A stretch of 64,000 bases of DNA from Sphingobacterium tabacisoli (GTDB lineage: Bacteria > Bacteroidota > Bacteroidia > Sphingobacteriales > Sphingobacteriaceae): assembly GCF_017908035.1 (NCBI RefSeq), contig NZ_JAEQMU010000002.1:558001-622000 (forward strand). Direction: 5' to 3'. Under the pieces are notes generated by a model. The model ran no database searches and had not been told where the DNA came from. It was given only the letters and a program-made list of their open reading frames with translations. Of the stretch, positions 52,438 to 62,218 are shown piece after piece. The stretch's first letter is position 1; each line of letters opens with the position of its first letter. Both the position numbers and the translations under genes were made by a program.

Positions 52438-52482
52438 GAGTCTCTTAGAAATCCTTTAGGAGGCTCTTTTTTTTTAAACTAT
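52438..52482 (+). terminator. Intrinsic terminator of locus E
   Basis: GAGTCTCTTA and the facing TTTAGGAGGCTC can pair through about ten positions including G·T wobbles. A run of nine T follows. It lies nine bases after the locus E tlpA stop codon. Confidence 0.7.
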
Positions 52483-52642
52483 TCAGCTAGTATTTGCTCT
52501 TTCGATTAGGCGAATTTAGGTAATTGCTATTTTTCCTTATATGTTGTCTGTTGATGATATGTTGTTTCGAAAATTGAGCTGATAGCTGAAAATTGGAATT
52601 AAAAAAGTAATAGAAAATGACACCATCAGAAATAATACGTAT

Positions 52643-53800
52643 ATGAAAATAACAATAATGTTAATCCAGACTGTACTGTTGCTGCCCATCTTTGGATTGG
52701 CTCAAAATGGTAAAAATGAGGGCTACATAATTCATGGTCAAATTGACAATATGCCGCGTGGTAAACAGTATGTTTATCTTGCGTCGATAGTGAGAGATCA
52801 GGAACTACACACGGATTCCGTCTTAATGAAAAACGGGAAATTTACGTTTAAGGGCAGAGTGGACGAGCCTTGTATGGTAAGTATTTATACAAATGTACCT
52901 GACCGTAAATATCCAGCTACGATGGGATTATTTTTAGAGAATGCTAAGATTAACTTGCGTGCAACATGGGACACGTCTGCGCGTGAATACGTAAAAAACT
53001 TGATAGTGACGGGCTCAAAGGTACACGAAGAAAATGAGTATCTATTTGATGGTGCTATGAAGCGCTCGGGTAGAGACAAAATTAGGGAAGGATATATCGA
53101 AGCCCAAAGGAGAGGTGATACGGCACAGATGAGGGCGTTAACAAAGGCAAATTTAGAAGCGTTAGAAGTCTATACAAACGATATCCAAGATTGGGTAGCG
53201 GCAAACCCAAACAGTTTTGTGACGCTTCGATACAGGCAGATGCTTGTTCCTAAAGATGAAGCTGGTCTGGATAGGTTTGAAGCGGAACTGGATAGAATGG
53301 AACCTCAGCTGCGCTCGTCTTACTTAGCAAAGACGATCTATGCCGAAATCGACGAACAACGCCGGCGCTTAAAGATAGCTCCAGGGACGATGGCCATTGA
53401 TTTTGAACAGCCTGATAAAGATGGCAAGCTAGTAAAGCTTTCGGACTACAGGGGCAAGTATGTATTTGTTGATTTTTGGGCAAGTTGGTGCGTACCTTGT
53501 CGGGCCGAAAATCCCCATGTCCTAAAGGCCTATAATGATTTCCATCCAAAGGGACTCGAAGTGCTATCTGTTTCTGTCGATGATAAACGAGAAGCTTGGT
53601 TAAAAGCTATAGAACAGGACCAGCTGCCATGGACTCAGGTTTCAGATCTGAAAGGTTGGGATAATTCTGCAAGTAAATTGTATTTAATCAAGGCAATACC
53701 AGCTAATTTCTTGATCGATCCATCGGGTAAAATAATAGCTTCCGGACTGCGGGGCGACAATCTCCATAAAGAACTGGAGCGTGTATTTGGAAAATTGTAG
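52643..53800 (+). CDS. TlpA-like oxidoreductase with DUF4369 domain, standing alone
   Basis: This 385-residue protein has a signal peptide (MKITIMLIQTVLLLPIFGLA), a DUF4369-like beta-sandwich (YIIHGQIDNMPRGKQYVYLA) and a thioredoxin domain with active site WC283VPC286 in FVDFWASWCVPCRAENPHVL. The cis-proline region is LIKAIPANFLIDPSGKIIAS. It lies 212 bases after the locus E tlpA and beyond its terminator, and is followed by its own hairpin before the locus F sigma gene, so it is probably a separate transcript. It most resembles the copies ending loci A and B. Confidence 0.85.
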   Translation: MKITIMLIQTVLLLPIFGLAQNGKNEGYIIHGQIDNMPRGKQYVYLASIVRDQELHTDSVLMKNGKFTFKGRVDEPCMVSIYTNVPDRKYPATMGLFLENAKINLRATWDTSAREYVKNLIVTGSKVHEENEYLFDGAMKRSGRDKIREGYIEAQRRGDTAQMRALTKANLEALEVYTNDIQDWVAANPNSFVTLRYRQMLVPKDEAGLDRFEAELDRMEPQLRSSYLAKTIYAEIDEQRRRLKIAPGTMAIDFEQPDKDGKLVKLSDYRGKYVFVDFWASWCVPCRAENPHVLKAYNDFHPKGLEVLSVSVDDKREAWLKAIEQDQLPWTQVSDLKGWDNSASKLYLIKAIPANFLIDPSGKIIASGLRGDNLHKELERVFGKL

Positions 53801-53822
53801 TAGTCTTTTGAATAGTAGATCC

Positions 53823-53862
53823 AAGGGAGGGGCGAAGATCTTTTGAACTTCGTCTCCTTCTT
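53823..53862 (+). terminator. Long hairpin after the lone tlpA gene
   Basis: Positions 53823–53837 and 53848–53862 can pair over 15 positions (one mismatch, several G·T) around a 10-base loop, with a perfect CGAAG/CTTCG at the top. AAAATAG, not a T-run, follows, so termination strength is uncertain. Confidence 0.45.
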
Positions 53863-53903
53863 AAAATAGCTGCAATAACAGAGTTGCAGGTAATCTTTTT
53901 TTG

Positions 53904-53922
53904 TTACAAGATAAATTTGTAA
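53904..53922 (+). promoter_or_regulatory. Candidate −7 element within a dyad, locus F sigma gene
   Basis: TAAATTTG (53912–53919) fits TAnnTTTG, 30 bases upstream of the sigma ATG. It is overlapped by inverted repeats TTACAA (53904–53909) and TTGTAA (53917–53922). No −33 element was found at a suitable distance. Confidence 0.35.
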
Positions 53923-53948
53923 TAAATTAGTTGCCAAATTAATCTTAG

Positions 53949-54539
53949 ATGCAGTTTGGTAAGGAAATAAATAGCGAGTATGACTTGTTGGATCGCCTCC
54001 GCAAAGGAGATCACGAGGCTTTTACTAAACTATATGAAAAGTATAGTGTGCTGTTGATCCCTACAATCTTACGACTCTTAAAATCACAAGAGCTTACCGA
54101 AGAGCTATTACAGAAATTATTTATCAAAATCTGGGACTCACGCGAGCAGATAGACCCCACCAAGTCTTTTAAAGCTTATGTGTATCGTATTGCACAGAAT
54201 ATGGTATACTATTCTTTTCGGGAAGATAGTAGACAGAAGCGACTTTTAGATTTTGTAATCAATCAGAAGTCCGAAAGCTATAGTCATATCGAAGAAGATC
54301 TTATCAATAAAGAAATGGAGGATCTCGTAAAAGCCGCTATAGAAAAGCTGCCTCCAAAAAGAAAAGAAGTTTACTTGCTATTTCGTTACGAAGAAAAAAG
54401 TTATAAGGAAATTAGTGACTTACTCCATATTTCCACTTCGACTATCAATGATCACTTGCAAAAGGCCAATAAATTTCTCCGTGAGGAACTTAACAAAAAG
54501 GAATTCGTCTGGCTCTTATTTTTATTGCTGAGTCAATAA
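53949..54539 (+). CDS. ECF RNA polymerase sigma factor (locus F)
   Basis: The 196-residue sigma factor has region 2 at about 20–90 (HEAFTKLYEKYSVLLIPTIL, TEELLQKLFIKIWDSREQID) and region 4 at about 125–180 (LPPKRKEVYLLFRYEEKSYK, EISDLLHISTSTINDHLQKA). The C-terminal tail is hydrophobic (FVWLLFLLLSQ), as in many Bacteroidota FecI-type sigmas. It opens locus F; the FecR gene begins 146 bases downstream. Confidence 0.9.
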   Translation: MQFGKEINSEYDLLDRLRKGDHEAFTKLYEKYSVLLIPTILRLLKSQELTEELLQKLFIKIWDSREQIDPTKSFKAYVYRIAQNMVYYSFREDSRQKRLLDFVINQKSESYSHIEEDLINKEMEDLVKAAIEKLPPKRKEVYLLFRYEEKSYKEISDLLHISTSTINDHLQKANKFLREELNKKEFVWLLFLLLSQ

Positions 54540-54685
54540 TATCCTGTTTTTTGTCAGCATTGTTCCCTAAGCAAGGCCACTTTCTATATGCGTAAACTTT
54601 TTAGCTTTACATTATTTTAAAAAAAAATTAATATAGAGCAGTTAGTTTGTCTCTCTAAGGCATACTATAATACAAAGGGGCGCAT

Positions 54686-55843
54686 ATGGAACATAGCAAA
54701 CATATAGAAAGTTTATTTAAAAAGCATAAGGAAGGATCAGCATCTGTTGAAGAAACCAGAGTACTGCTTGCATTCTTCAAGGATCCACAAAATTCTGACT
54801 ATTTAAACGCCCTTATCGATCAGGAATTTGAGGAGGATGCTACTGAAATGGCAGAGGAACTTGTTTCGTCTATTGCACGGAGTGTAAAGAGCGTCGTCGA
54901 TCTCCATATTGAAGGTCACACAACCGAGCGGCCTGTATTATTCCGCTATATCAGGAGCTATAAGTACGGGTGGTGGTCTGCCGCGATTTTAATCTTAGGA
55001 TTGTTCGGTCTCTACCAATATAATCTATACCCTGTTAAAGTAGGACACCCTATAGCCTTTACAGATACCAAAGATCAGGAAAAGGCGACGCTAACCCTAG
55101 GCAATGGGCAACAGATAGAGCTGGATACCGATAAAGATGGGATTATAACGAGAAACGAGGGACTAACGTATGCCGATGGCCAAAATCTTGTACAGCTACA
55201 TGAGGTGCAGCAAGCCCTATTGTCGACGCCGAGAAAGACGCAATATTCTACGATGCTACCTGATGGCACGCAAGTATGGCTTAATGCCGAGTCATCCTTA
55301 AGTTATCCAACTAGTTTTGAAGGTGCTGAACGTATCGTTGAGCTCAAGGGCGAAGGATACTTTGAGGTTGCGCATGATGCTAAGCATCCGTTTATTGTAG
55401 TTACAAAAGGACAAAGATTGAAAGTGTTGGGTACCAGTTTCAATCTCAAAGCCTATACTAATGAGCCTGCTGTGGTAACTACGCTAGTCACAGGTCGGGT
55501 GCAGCTCTATTCCGACAAAGCTACAGTAGCGCAGATGCTTAGCCCTGGGCAGCAATCCGCTTTTGTCGAAGATAAGTTTTATGTGGGCCATGTCGATACT
55601 AAAATATTTTGTGCCTGGAAGTTAGGGGAACTCAGGTTTAGAGCAACTCCGCTCGATGAAGTGTTGCGTGAAATAGAAAGATGGTATGATATCGATATCG
55701 ATTATTCGACCGTCCCCAAAGGCGTAAAAATCCATGCTTCTATTCGTAAGGATAAAAAACTAGCCATTGTGATAGAAGCATTAGAGAAAATAACAGAATT
55801 GAAATTCGATATACAGGGAAGGAGGTTAAAGATTATGCACTAA
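54686..55843 (+). CDS. FecR-family anti-sigma factor (locus F)
   Basis: This 385-residue protein has a cytoplasmic N-terminal part, one membrane helix near 96–112 (WWSAAILILGLFGLYQY) and a periplasmic FecR domain with QYSTMLPDGTQVWLNAESSL, IVELKGEGYFEVAHDAKHPF and LKVLGTSFNLKAYTNEP. It ends with a DUF4974-like part (KLGELRFRATPLDEVLREIE). The LDTDKDGIITRNEGLTYADG segment is also characteristic of this FecR branch. susC follows after 129 bases that contain a short GC-rich hairpin (about 55881–55899). Confidence 0.9.
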   Translation: MEHSKHIESLFKKHKEGSASVEETRVLLAFFKDPQNSDYLNALIDQEFEEDATEMAEELVSSIARSVKSVVDLHIEGHTTERPVLFRYIRSYKYGWWSAAILILGLFGLYQYNLYPVKVGHPIAFTDTKDQEKATLTLGNGQQIELDTDKDGIITRNEGLTYADGQNLVQLHEVQQALLSTPRKTQYSTMLPDGTQVWLNAESSLSYPTSFEGAERIVELKGEGYFEVAHDAKHPFIVVTKGQRLKVLGTSFNLKAYTNEPAVVTTLVTGRVQLYSDKATVAQMLSPGQQSAFVEDKFYVGHVDTKIFCAWKLGELRFRATPLDEVLREIERWYDIDIDYSTVPKGVKIHASIRKDKKLAIVIEALEKITELKFDIQGRRLKIMH

Positions 55844-55972
55844 AGCAGACTGTTTTGTCGAGATTCTTTAAAATAAACCAGAGGTGTGGGGACACCCCTA
55901 GTTCATAAGATTCGAGACGTTTTCGAGATTAAGACATGACGAAAAGAAGTAACTAACCTTATTTACAAATTT

Positions 55973-58900
55973 ATGAATTATTCCCTTATGCACAAGAGCA
56001 GCAGTGGATTTGCTGTGCCTCGTGCGGCTCTACGGTCAGAGTCACCAAGGCTTATGGCCATGATGAAAAAATGCTTATTGGTGTTTTTTCTATTATCCTT
56101 TGCTGCATTTCAAAAAGTCACAGCGCAGAAAGTGACAATATCGCTCAAAAATGTGTCTTTTATTGATGCCTTAGAAGAGGTCAGCAAGCAAACACAATAT
56201 GATTTTTCTTATAACGATAGGATATTGAAGAATGCAAAACCCGTTACCTTAGCCTTAAAAAATGAGACACTCTCAAATGCTTTGATCAAATTATTCCAGG
56301 ATCAACCCTTTAACTATGAGATCAAGGAGCGTATAATTATCATTTTTGAAAAATCTAACACACGTCCTGTGGTCAATGCGTTAGGCGGTACGCCCGTAGA
56401 AGGACGTGTCACCAATGAGAGTGGATTGCCTCTTAATGATGTAACGATCAGAGTACGAGGTAGTAATTATATCACCAAAACGGATATAACCGGCAAGTTT
56501 ACTATTCCTGCGGAATTTGCAAACTCGGTGTTGCACATCCATCACTTAGGTTATGCACCGCTTGAGACCGGTGCACAACGGGCTCGCACGGCCATGTTGA
56601 CTATGGTATCTTCCCAGATCGACGAGGTCATGGTTAATACGGGATACCAGACTGTGGACAAGCGACACCTTACAAGTGCGGTAACCACGCTCAAGATGGA
56701 CGATATTAAAACTGCTGGTATCAATACGGTCGATAAATTGTTGGAAGGAAGGGTTCCGGGGATGATCTTTATGCAAAATTCTGGACAGGTTGGTGCAGCG
56801 CCAAGGCTCAGAATCCGTGGTACATCTACCGTGTTAGGGACTAGGGAGCCGCTATGGGTTTTGGATGGTATCGTCCTTACCGATCCGGTCAATGTCGATC
56901 CTCAGCAGATCAATGATCTGGATTTTGTTAACCTCTTGGGTAATGCGATTGGTGGTCTAAACCCCGAGGATATCGAACAGATTGATGTGCTCAAGGATGC
57001 TTCGGCAACAGCACTGTATGGAGCAAGAGCAGGCAATGGTGTTATTGTCATTACCACCAAAAAAGGTAAGATTGGAAAACCTACGATATCATATGCAGGC
57101 TCTTCTAGTTTTTCTACCCGGCCGCGGTATTCGGATCGTAGTATTTACATGATGAATTCGCAAGAGCGTTTGGATGTATCCAAAGAGATGGTGGACCGCA
57201 AGATCCGGTACAATAATATTACTGAATGGGCTGGATATGAAAAAGCATTACAGGATTATTATGCAGGTGCTATCGATTATAGCGAGTTTAAGCGCTTAAG
57301 TGATTATTATGGTACCATCAATACGGATTGGTTAGGTTTACTGATGCGGGATTCCTACTCCCAGAATCATAGTGTCAATCTATCTGGAGGAGCTAGTGAA
57401 ATACGGTACTACGCTTCTTTGGGATATAATGACGAAAATGGTGTTATACAGAAAGAAAGTAATAAGCGCTATTCCTCCGTGTTAAATGTCACAGCCGACT
57501 ATAAGAAATTTACGGCACAGATATCATTTTCAGGTAACTATTCAAAAAGAAACTATACACCTGCCGATGTTGGTATAATGAATTACGCCTACAATATGAG
57601 CCGCACGATGCCGGCCTATCACAGTAACGGTGATTTATTCTTTTACCCCAGATTTAATAGTCCATTATTTTACGACTATAATATCTTAAAGGAAAGGGAT
57701 AATGCTGGGGATCAGACGAACACAGTCGCAGCCAATATAAAGGCATTAGTCAAGTTCAAAATCATGTCCGGACTGGATATCGAAAGTACCTTTGCCTATG
57801 GCGTATCGAATAATAATCAGGAAACTTACTACACTAAAGATTCATTCTATAATTTCAAATTGCGCCGTGACCAGACAGTAAGAAATGATCTTAGCCCTAT
57901 AGGAGGCGAACTCAAAAGAATCGACACCCGTAATAATAATTACACGGCACGCCTGCAGACCAACTATGTGAAAGGATTTGGTGCAGACAAAAAGCACCTG
58001 CTTACGGCATCCGCAGGTCTAGAAGTGCGGTCGACCGAGTACAATGGGTTTAACATTACGCGAAGGGGGTATTTCCCGGAGATGGGCGGATATTTTGATT
58101 ATATCCCGACGACGTATACCGGGTATTATCAGCAATGGATGTCCGAGAAAGCAGCTTTGGGCTATTACGATAGACAGCTCAGCAACGAGGTCGCCTGGTA
58201 CGGTACTTCCGGCTATTCGTGGGATGATCGCTATATTATGAATGTGCATATACGTGGTGAGCAATCCAATTTATTTGGACGACGATCCAACAACAGTTTT
58301 ATGCCTATCTGGGCAGTTTCCGGACGATGGAATATGCACAATGATATAGTAAGGAATGTGGACTGGATTAATGAACTTGCGTTTAAGGGATCATGGGGTT
58401 GGCAAGGTAACATGTTACCTGGGCAATCAGCTGATATGGTGATGCGCCAAGCACTCAATACCAACATATATTATAACTCACCCTTTGCAACGATAGCCAA
58501 TTACCCCAATCCGGATCTACGCTGGGAGCGTACAACTTCGTCCAATGCGGCCTTAGAGTTTGCATTGTTCAACAGCAAATTAAGGGGATCTGTAGGCTAT
58601 TTTTATAAGCGGACTAGAGATGCTTACTTGGACAAGACAGTATCAGAGATTAATGGCGTAGAGAAATACGTGATCAATAGTGGTACGTTAGAGAATAAAG
58701 GAGTAGAAGTATCCTTGAGTATTACCGCTATAGATAAGACGGGCTTGAATTCCGACCGGAGAGGATTTGTATGGCGCTTTGATCCACAGCTCGGTCAGGT
58801 ATTAAATAAGGTGCTGAATCGCGCTATCAATAATCGAAACAACGTATTGCAGGACAATATTTCGTACAATGACTTTTTGAGCGGCTCGATACAGCTTGCG

Positions 58901-59635
58901 GGCAAACCGATAAATACATTTTATTCCTACAAGTTTAAAGGACTGAGCCCGGTGGACGGTTCGCCTATATTTTATGGAGCAGAGCCTGAGTTGGCGGATG
59001 AATATAGAACCAAGTATTCACAGATGGAGTTGGAGGATGTTTATCTGGAGGTACTTTCAGAATCTGGTCGCAGAGAGCCCTTTATTCAGGGTGGGATTTC
59101 CAACTACTTTGGCTGGCGTAATTTCGGGCTGTCATTTAATGTTACCTATTCCCTAGGTAACAAGATACGTATGCTAAAAATTGCTTCGGGTTATGGCTCC
59201 ACGGTTGCATCACCCCAGCAAAACCTGCGTAAAGAATTTGTCTATAGATGGCGTCAACCAGGAGACGAAGCTTATACCAATATTCCAGGGATACAAACTT
59301 CTAATAATAACAACTTGCCTTGGTGGAATGTGTATCCTGCCAGCGCCTACACGTTTGGCGGGTCAGTATATGATATGTATGACAATTCGGACGTGAGACT
59401 CGTCAGTGCCGATCATTTAAAATTGCAATCCGCTTCTTTGCGGTACAATGTACAGGAGAAGCTAACAAAAAGACTTGGTCTAGGCTCGGCTTATATCAGT
59501 ATTACAGGTACCAATCTATTTATGTGGACCAATAAGCAATTGAAGGGACAGGATCCGGCCCAGTCAGGTTCTTCTCCTAATATCAATCTTTCTCTACGAC
59601 CTGTTTATTCTGGTAGTATTAATCTTTCATTTTAA
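55973..59635 (+). CDS. SusC/RagA TonB-linked outer membrane transporter with STN domain (locus F)
   Basis: The 1220-residue frame starts with 30 polar residues before MKKCLLVFFLLSFAAFQKVT; the internal ATG near 56063 may be the true start. The STN domain reads KVTISLKNVSFIDALEEVSK to IKERIIIIFEKS. The regulatory beta-sandwich is VEGRVTNESGLPLNDVTIRV. The plug contains IDEVMVNTGYQTVDKRHLTS, LRIRGTSTVLGTREPLWVLD and EQIDVLKDASATALYGARAG. The barrel ends RPVYSGSINLSF. It belongs to a different SusC branch from loci A and E. Confidence 0.9.
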   Translation: MNYSLMHKSSSGFAVPRAALRSESPRLMAMMKKCLLVFFLLSFAAFQKVTAQKVTISLKNVSFIDALEEVSKQTQYDFSYNDRILKNAKPVTLALKNETLSNALIKLFQDQPFNYEIKERIIIIFEKSNTRPVVNALGGTPVEGRVTNESGLPLNDVTIRVRGSNYITKTDITGKFTIPAEFANSVLHIHHLGYAPLETGAQRARTAMLTMVSSQIDEVMVNTGYQTVDKRHLTSAVTTLKMDDIKTAGINTVDKLLEGRVPGMIFMQNSGQVGAAPRLRIRGTSTVLGTREPLWVLDGIVLTDPVNVDPQQINDLDFVNLLGNAIGGLNPEDIEQIDVLKDASATALYGARAGNGVIVITTKKGKIGKPTISYAGSSSFSTRPRYSDRSIYMMNSQERLDVSKEMVDRKIRYNNITEWAGYEKALQDYYAGAIDYSEFKRLSDYYGTINTDWLGLLMRDSYSQNHSVNLSGGASEIRYYASLGYNDENGVIQKESNKRYSSVLNVTADYKKFTAQISFSGNYSKRNYTPADVGIMNYAYNMSRTMPAYHSNGDLFFYPRFNSPLFYDYNILKERDNAGDQTNTVAANIKALVKFKIMSGLDIESTFAYGVSNNNQETYYTKDSFYNFKLRRDQTVRNDLSPIGGELKRIDTRNNNYTARLQTNYVKGFGADKKHLLTASAGLEVRSTEYNGFNITRRGYFPEMGGYFDYIPTTYTGYYQQWMSEKAALGYYDRQLSNEVAWYGTSGYSWDDRYIMNVHIRGEQSNLFGRRSNNSFMPIWAVSGRWNMHNDIVRNVDWINELAFKGSWGWQGNMLPGQSADMVMRQALNTNIYYNSPFATIANYPNPDLRWERTTSSNAALEFALFNSKLRGSVGYFYKRTRDAYLDKTVSEINGVEKYVINSGTLENKGVEVSLSITAIDKTGLNSDRRGFVWRFDPQLGQVLNKVLNRAINNRNNVLQDNISYNDFLSGSIQLAGKPINTFYSYKFKGLSPVDGSPIFYGAEPELADEYRTKYSQMELEDVYLEVLSESGRREPFIQGGISNYFGWRNFGLSFNVTYSLGNKIRMLKIASGYGSTVASPQQNLRKEFVYRWRQPGDEAYTNIPGIQTSNNNNLPWWNVYPASAYTFGGSVYDMYDNSDVRLVSADHLKLQSASLRYNVQEKLTKRLGLGSAYISITGTNLFMWTNKQLKGQDPAQSGSSPNINLSLRPVYSGSINLSF

Positions 59636-59647
59636 ATCTATAACATC

Positions 59648-61234
59648 ATGAAAAATAGTTATATACTTTTATTTTGTTTGGTGTTTATCACATCTTCCTG
59701 TGGTAAGTTTCTCGAAGAGTATTCGCGTGATCTGACTTATGTGGAGACAGCCGAAGATCTCAATAAGTTGATGATTGGAGAGGCATTTATTCCCAGTTTT
59801 TCACTTTCGATCAGTAACCAATCAACCATGAGCACCTTAAGCTCAGATGTAGGCGTAGTATTGCCTTGGCTGCATGTGATGGACGATGATAGCGAGTCGT
59901 TTTTAGTAGGATCGGTAGATCCGAACGAGGCTACTCCCCAACAGACCCTCGCAGGGTTCCACAACTGGGCACAAGTTCCTGCAGTCAATGTGTTAAATAT
60001 GTCATGGGAAGACAACTTTTGGAGAAAGGTATACAAGCGTATAGGCGCGCTTAATGCACTCATTTTTCAGGCAGACAATCTTGTACAGAAGTCTCCAGAA
60101 GACGTGTTGGTAAGGCATCTACGTGGTGAAGCATTCTTCCTACGGGCGTACTATTATTTTCTACTACAGAATATTTATGGAGCTCCGTACCGTAAGAGTA
60201 CAGCAAGTCTGGACGAAGGTGTGCCATTGAAGATTTCGGAAAAAGTGGAAGATAAGTATTTTAAGCGGGACAAAAATGATGTGGTGTATGCTCAAATTAT
60301 TTCAGATTTGAATGAGGCGGCTACGCTTTTGGAAGGCTACAATCCGGATTCAAAAATACGTGTGGGCATCTCAGCTGTAAGGGCTTTGCAGAGTCGGGTT
60401 TACCTGTATACAGAGCAGTACGACAAGGTGCTGGAAGCGACTGTAGGCTTTGACAATATGGGCTACACTTTACAGGACCTTAACCAACATGTTGCCGGCA
60501 CCAATTTTACGTTCAGGGCTTCCTCCGAAACCATATTTACTATGGGACCTAATACGGTTCCAGCTGTTTTTCTTTCCGATTCGGTGGGTCAGTGGAGTGG
60601 TAATGATAACCGTGCTTCTTCCTTCAAAGTTGCTGATAATCTGATTGGAACCTATCAGATAGACGATTTGAGACGGCAGGCCTTTTTTAGACAAACGCCC
60701 AAAAGTAAATCATGGTTGCCCGGTAAATATCGCACATACACCACCTATGATGATGTGGCTCAGGTTTCTTGTACTTTCTCTTTCCGTTATGCCGAGGTGG
60801 TATTAAACCGTGCCGAAGCACTGACCATGACAGGTGAAGATGCGCAGGCAAGAGAGGAACTTCAAAAGTTGCGTGTGAAGCGTGTCCGAAATGCTGGTAT
60901 CAGTCAATTACCATCCTTCAATGAAGGTTTAATTGATTTTGTTCGTGCCGAGCGCCGTCGCGAGTTGTGTTTTGAGGGACATCGCTGGTTTGATTTACGA
61001 CGTTACGCGGTGAATACCCAGTATCCGTTGCCCGCTAGCTTTATGATCAAGCATCCTACTTACACCTATGATCCGCAGACAAACACCCATACTCCGGTCG
61101 GTAATTATATTCTTAATTCCTTTGGACAGGACGCCGCAAGTTGGCAAGTGCCGATTCCAAATTACGCCATAGAGTTCAACCGCGGATCGTTGACCAACCC
61201 TGTTCGTACGGCACGTAGTATACAACCTTTATAA
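59648..61234 (+). CDS. SusD/RagB family lipoprotein (locus F)
   Basis: This 528-residue SusD homologue has a lipobox in FITSSCGKFLEEYSRD (Cys19). Hallmarks are RHLRGEAFFLRAYYYFLLQN with IYGAPY, and RAERRRELCFEGHRWFDLRR near the C terminus. It lies 12 bases after susC. It is larger than the SusD proteins of the other loci, mostly in the C-terminal third (HPTYTYDPQTNTHTPVGNYI). Confidence 0.9.
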   Translation: MKNSYILLFCLVFITSSCGKFLEEYSRDLTYVETAEDLNKLMIGEAFIPSFSLSISNQSTMSTLSSDVGVVLPWLHVMDDDSESFLVGSVDPNEATPQQTLAGFHNWAQVPAVNVLNMSWEDNFWRKVYKRIGALNALIFQADNLVQKSPEDVLVRHLRGEAFFLRAYYYFLLQNIYGAPYRKSTASLDEGVPLKISEKVEDKYFKRDKNDVVYAQIISDLNEAATLLEGYNPDSKIRVGISAVRALQSRVYLYTEQYDKVLEATVGFDNMGYTLQDLNQHVAGTNFTFRASSETIFTMGPNTVPAVFLSDSVGQWSGNDNRASSFKVADNLIGTYQIDDLRRQAFFRQTPKSKSWLPGKYRTYTTYDDVAQVSCTFSFRYAEVVLNRAEALTMTGEDAQAREELQKLRVKRVRNAGISQLPSFNEGLIDFVRAERRRELCFEGHRWFDLRRYAVNTQYPLPASFMIKHPTYTYDPQTNTHTPVGNYILNSFGQDAASWQVPIPNYAIEFNRGSLTNPVRTARSIQPL

Positions 61235-61243
61235 TGAAGTGAT

Positions 61244-62164
61244 ATGAATAGCAATATAAAATTAGTAATACTGGCATTAGTTTTAGGGCTGGTATCTTGT
61301 AGCAAGGAAGAAGTAACTATTCTTCCGGATTACGATAAAAACTGGTTAATAGTCGAGGAGGATCCCAACGATGCTACAACACAGGCTCGGTTTGCTTTTT
61401 TCAAGGAAACAGGTGTTCCGATCTATATCAATGATACCATCGGGACGCAAGAACGTATAGATGTTTTTGGCAAAGCGTTCACCCATTATGAAGTCCTGTC
61501 CCTGAACTACTCGCTGAGTACGCCCGCGGTTGGAGCTTCTCCATTAGTCATGAATGTTAAATACCTGGATGAGAATAATCTGCCTGCCGCTCTTGCTTTT
61601 TTAAAATCAGAAGTTATCCCCTTGGTCCCCGCAACAGTGCACATACCCAGTGTTTTACTGGTCGAATCCTTCTGGAGTAACGCATTTGGTAATTATGCCT
61701 TTAAGGGATTTAATACCGTTTTGATCGGCGAGGTTTCAAAGATTGCTACGATGGATTCCGCTACCAAAGCAAAATATAAAGGGGCTATTTTACGATCCAT
61801 CTTCACAAATGCCGTATTGGCTGAGAAATACGAAGCTACGCTGGAGAAATTTTATAATGTTAGTCGCAGATTTGTTCCTACACGGGACGCTTATAATATA
61901 TATATACCTCAACTTCCAACTTTTGTGGCAGGTCTGCCAGCAGGTGTTACCGCTACTCCGCAAGCTATAGGATTTCTAGGTGCAGACGGGCGTAATTCCT
62001 ATTATACGCCTATGTCAACCTGGATGGACGTCTCACTTTATTTGGATGCGATATTTGGCAGTACCCCCGAGCAATTCTCTGCGCAGTATGGTTCTTACGA
62101 GGCTATAATGCGGAAACATGATTACATCAAGCAAATATTAACAGATTTAGGTGTCAATTTATAG
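61244..62164 (+). CDS. SusD-associated lipoprotein resembling a zinc metallohydrolase family, without HExxH
   Basis: The 306-residue lipoprotein has lipobox VSC (Cys19). Its start (ILPDYDKNWLIVEEDPNDAT) and its end (YDYIKQ-like HDYIKQILTDLGVNL) resemble the substrate import-associated metallohydrolase lipoproteins found next to SusD (TIGR04549/PF15890-like). Where those have HExxH, the segment YKGAILRSIFTNAVLAEKYE has neither the histidines nor the glutamate, so no catalytic zinc site is visible. It lies nine bases after susD. It may be a non-catalytic binding relative, or a separate family with a similar setting. Confidence 0.5.
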   Translation: MNSNIKLVILALVLGLVSCSKEEVTILPDYDKNWLIVEEDPNDATTQARFAFFKETGVPIYINDTIGTQERIDVFGKAFTHYEVLSLNYSLSTPAVGASPLVMNVKYLDENNLPAALAFLKSEVIPLVPATVHIPSVLLVESFWSNAFGNYAFKGFNTVLIGEVSKIATMDSATKAKYKGAILRSIFTNAVLAEKYEATLEKFYNVSRRFVPTRDAYNIYIPQLPTFVAGLPAGVTATPQAIGFLGADGRNSYYTPMSTWMDVSLYLDAIFGSTPEQFSAQYGSYEAIMRKHDYIKQILTDLGVNL

Positions 62165-62218
62165 TAAAAACAATTACTCAGGTATAGCACTTATATGCTA
62201 TACCTTTAATACCCAATC

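Noticed and set aside
53892..53919. TTTG at 53900 as a −33 element for the locus F sigma promoter
   Set aside because: Only eight bases separate it from TAAATTTG, too short for a Bacteroidota promoter spacer.
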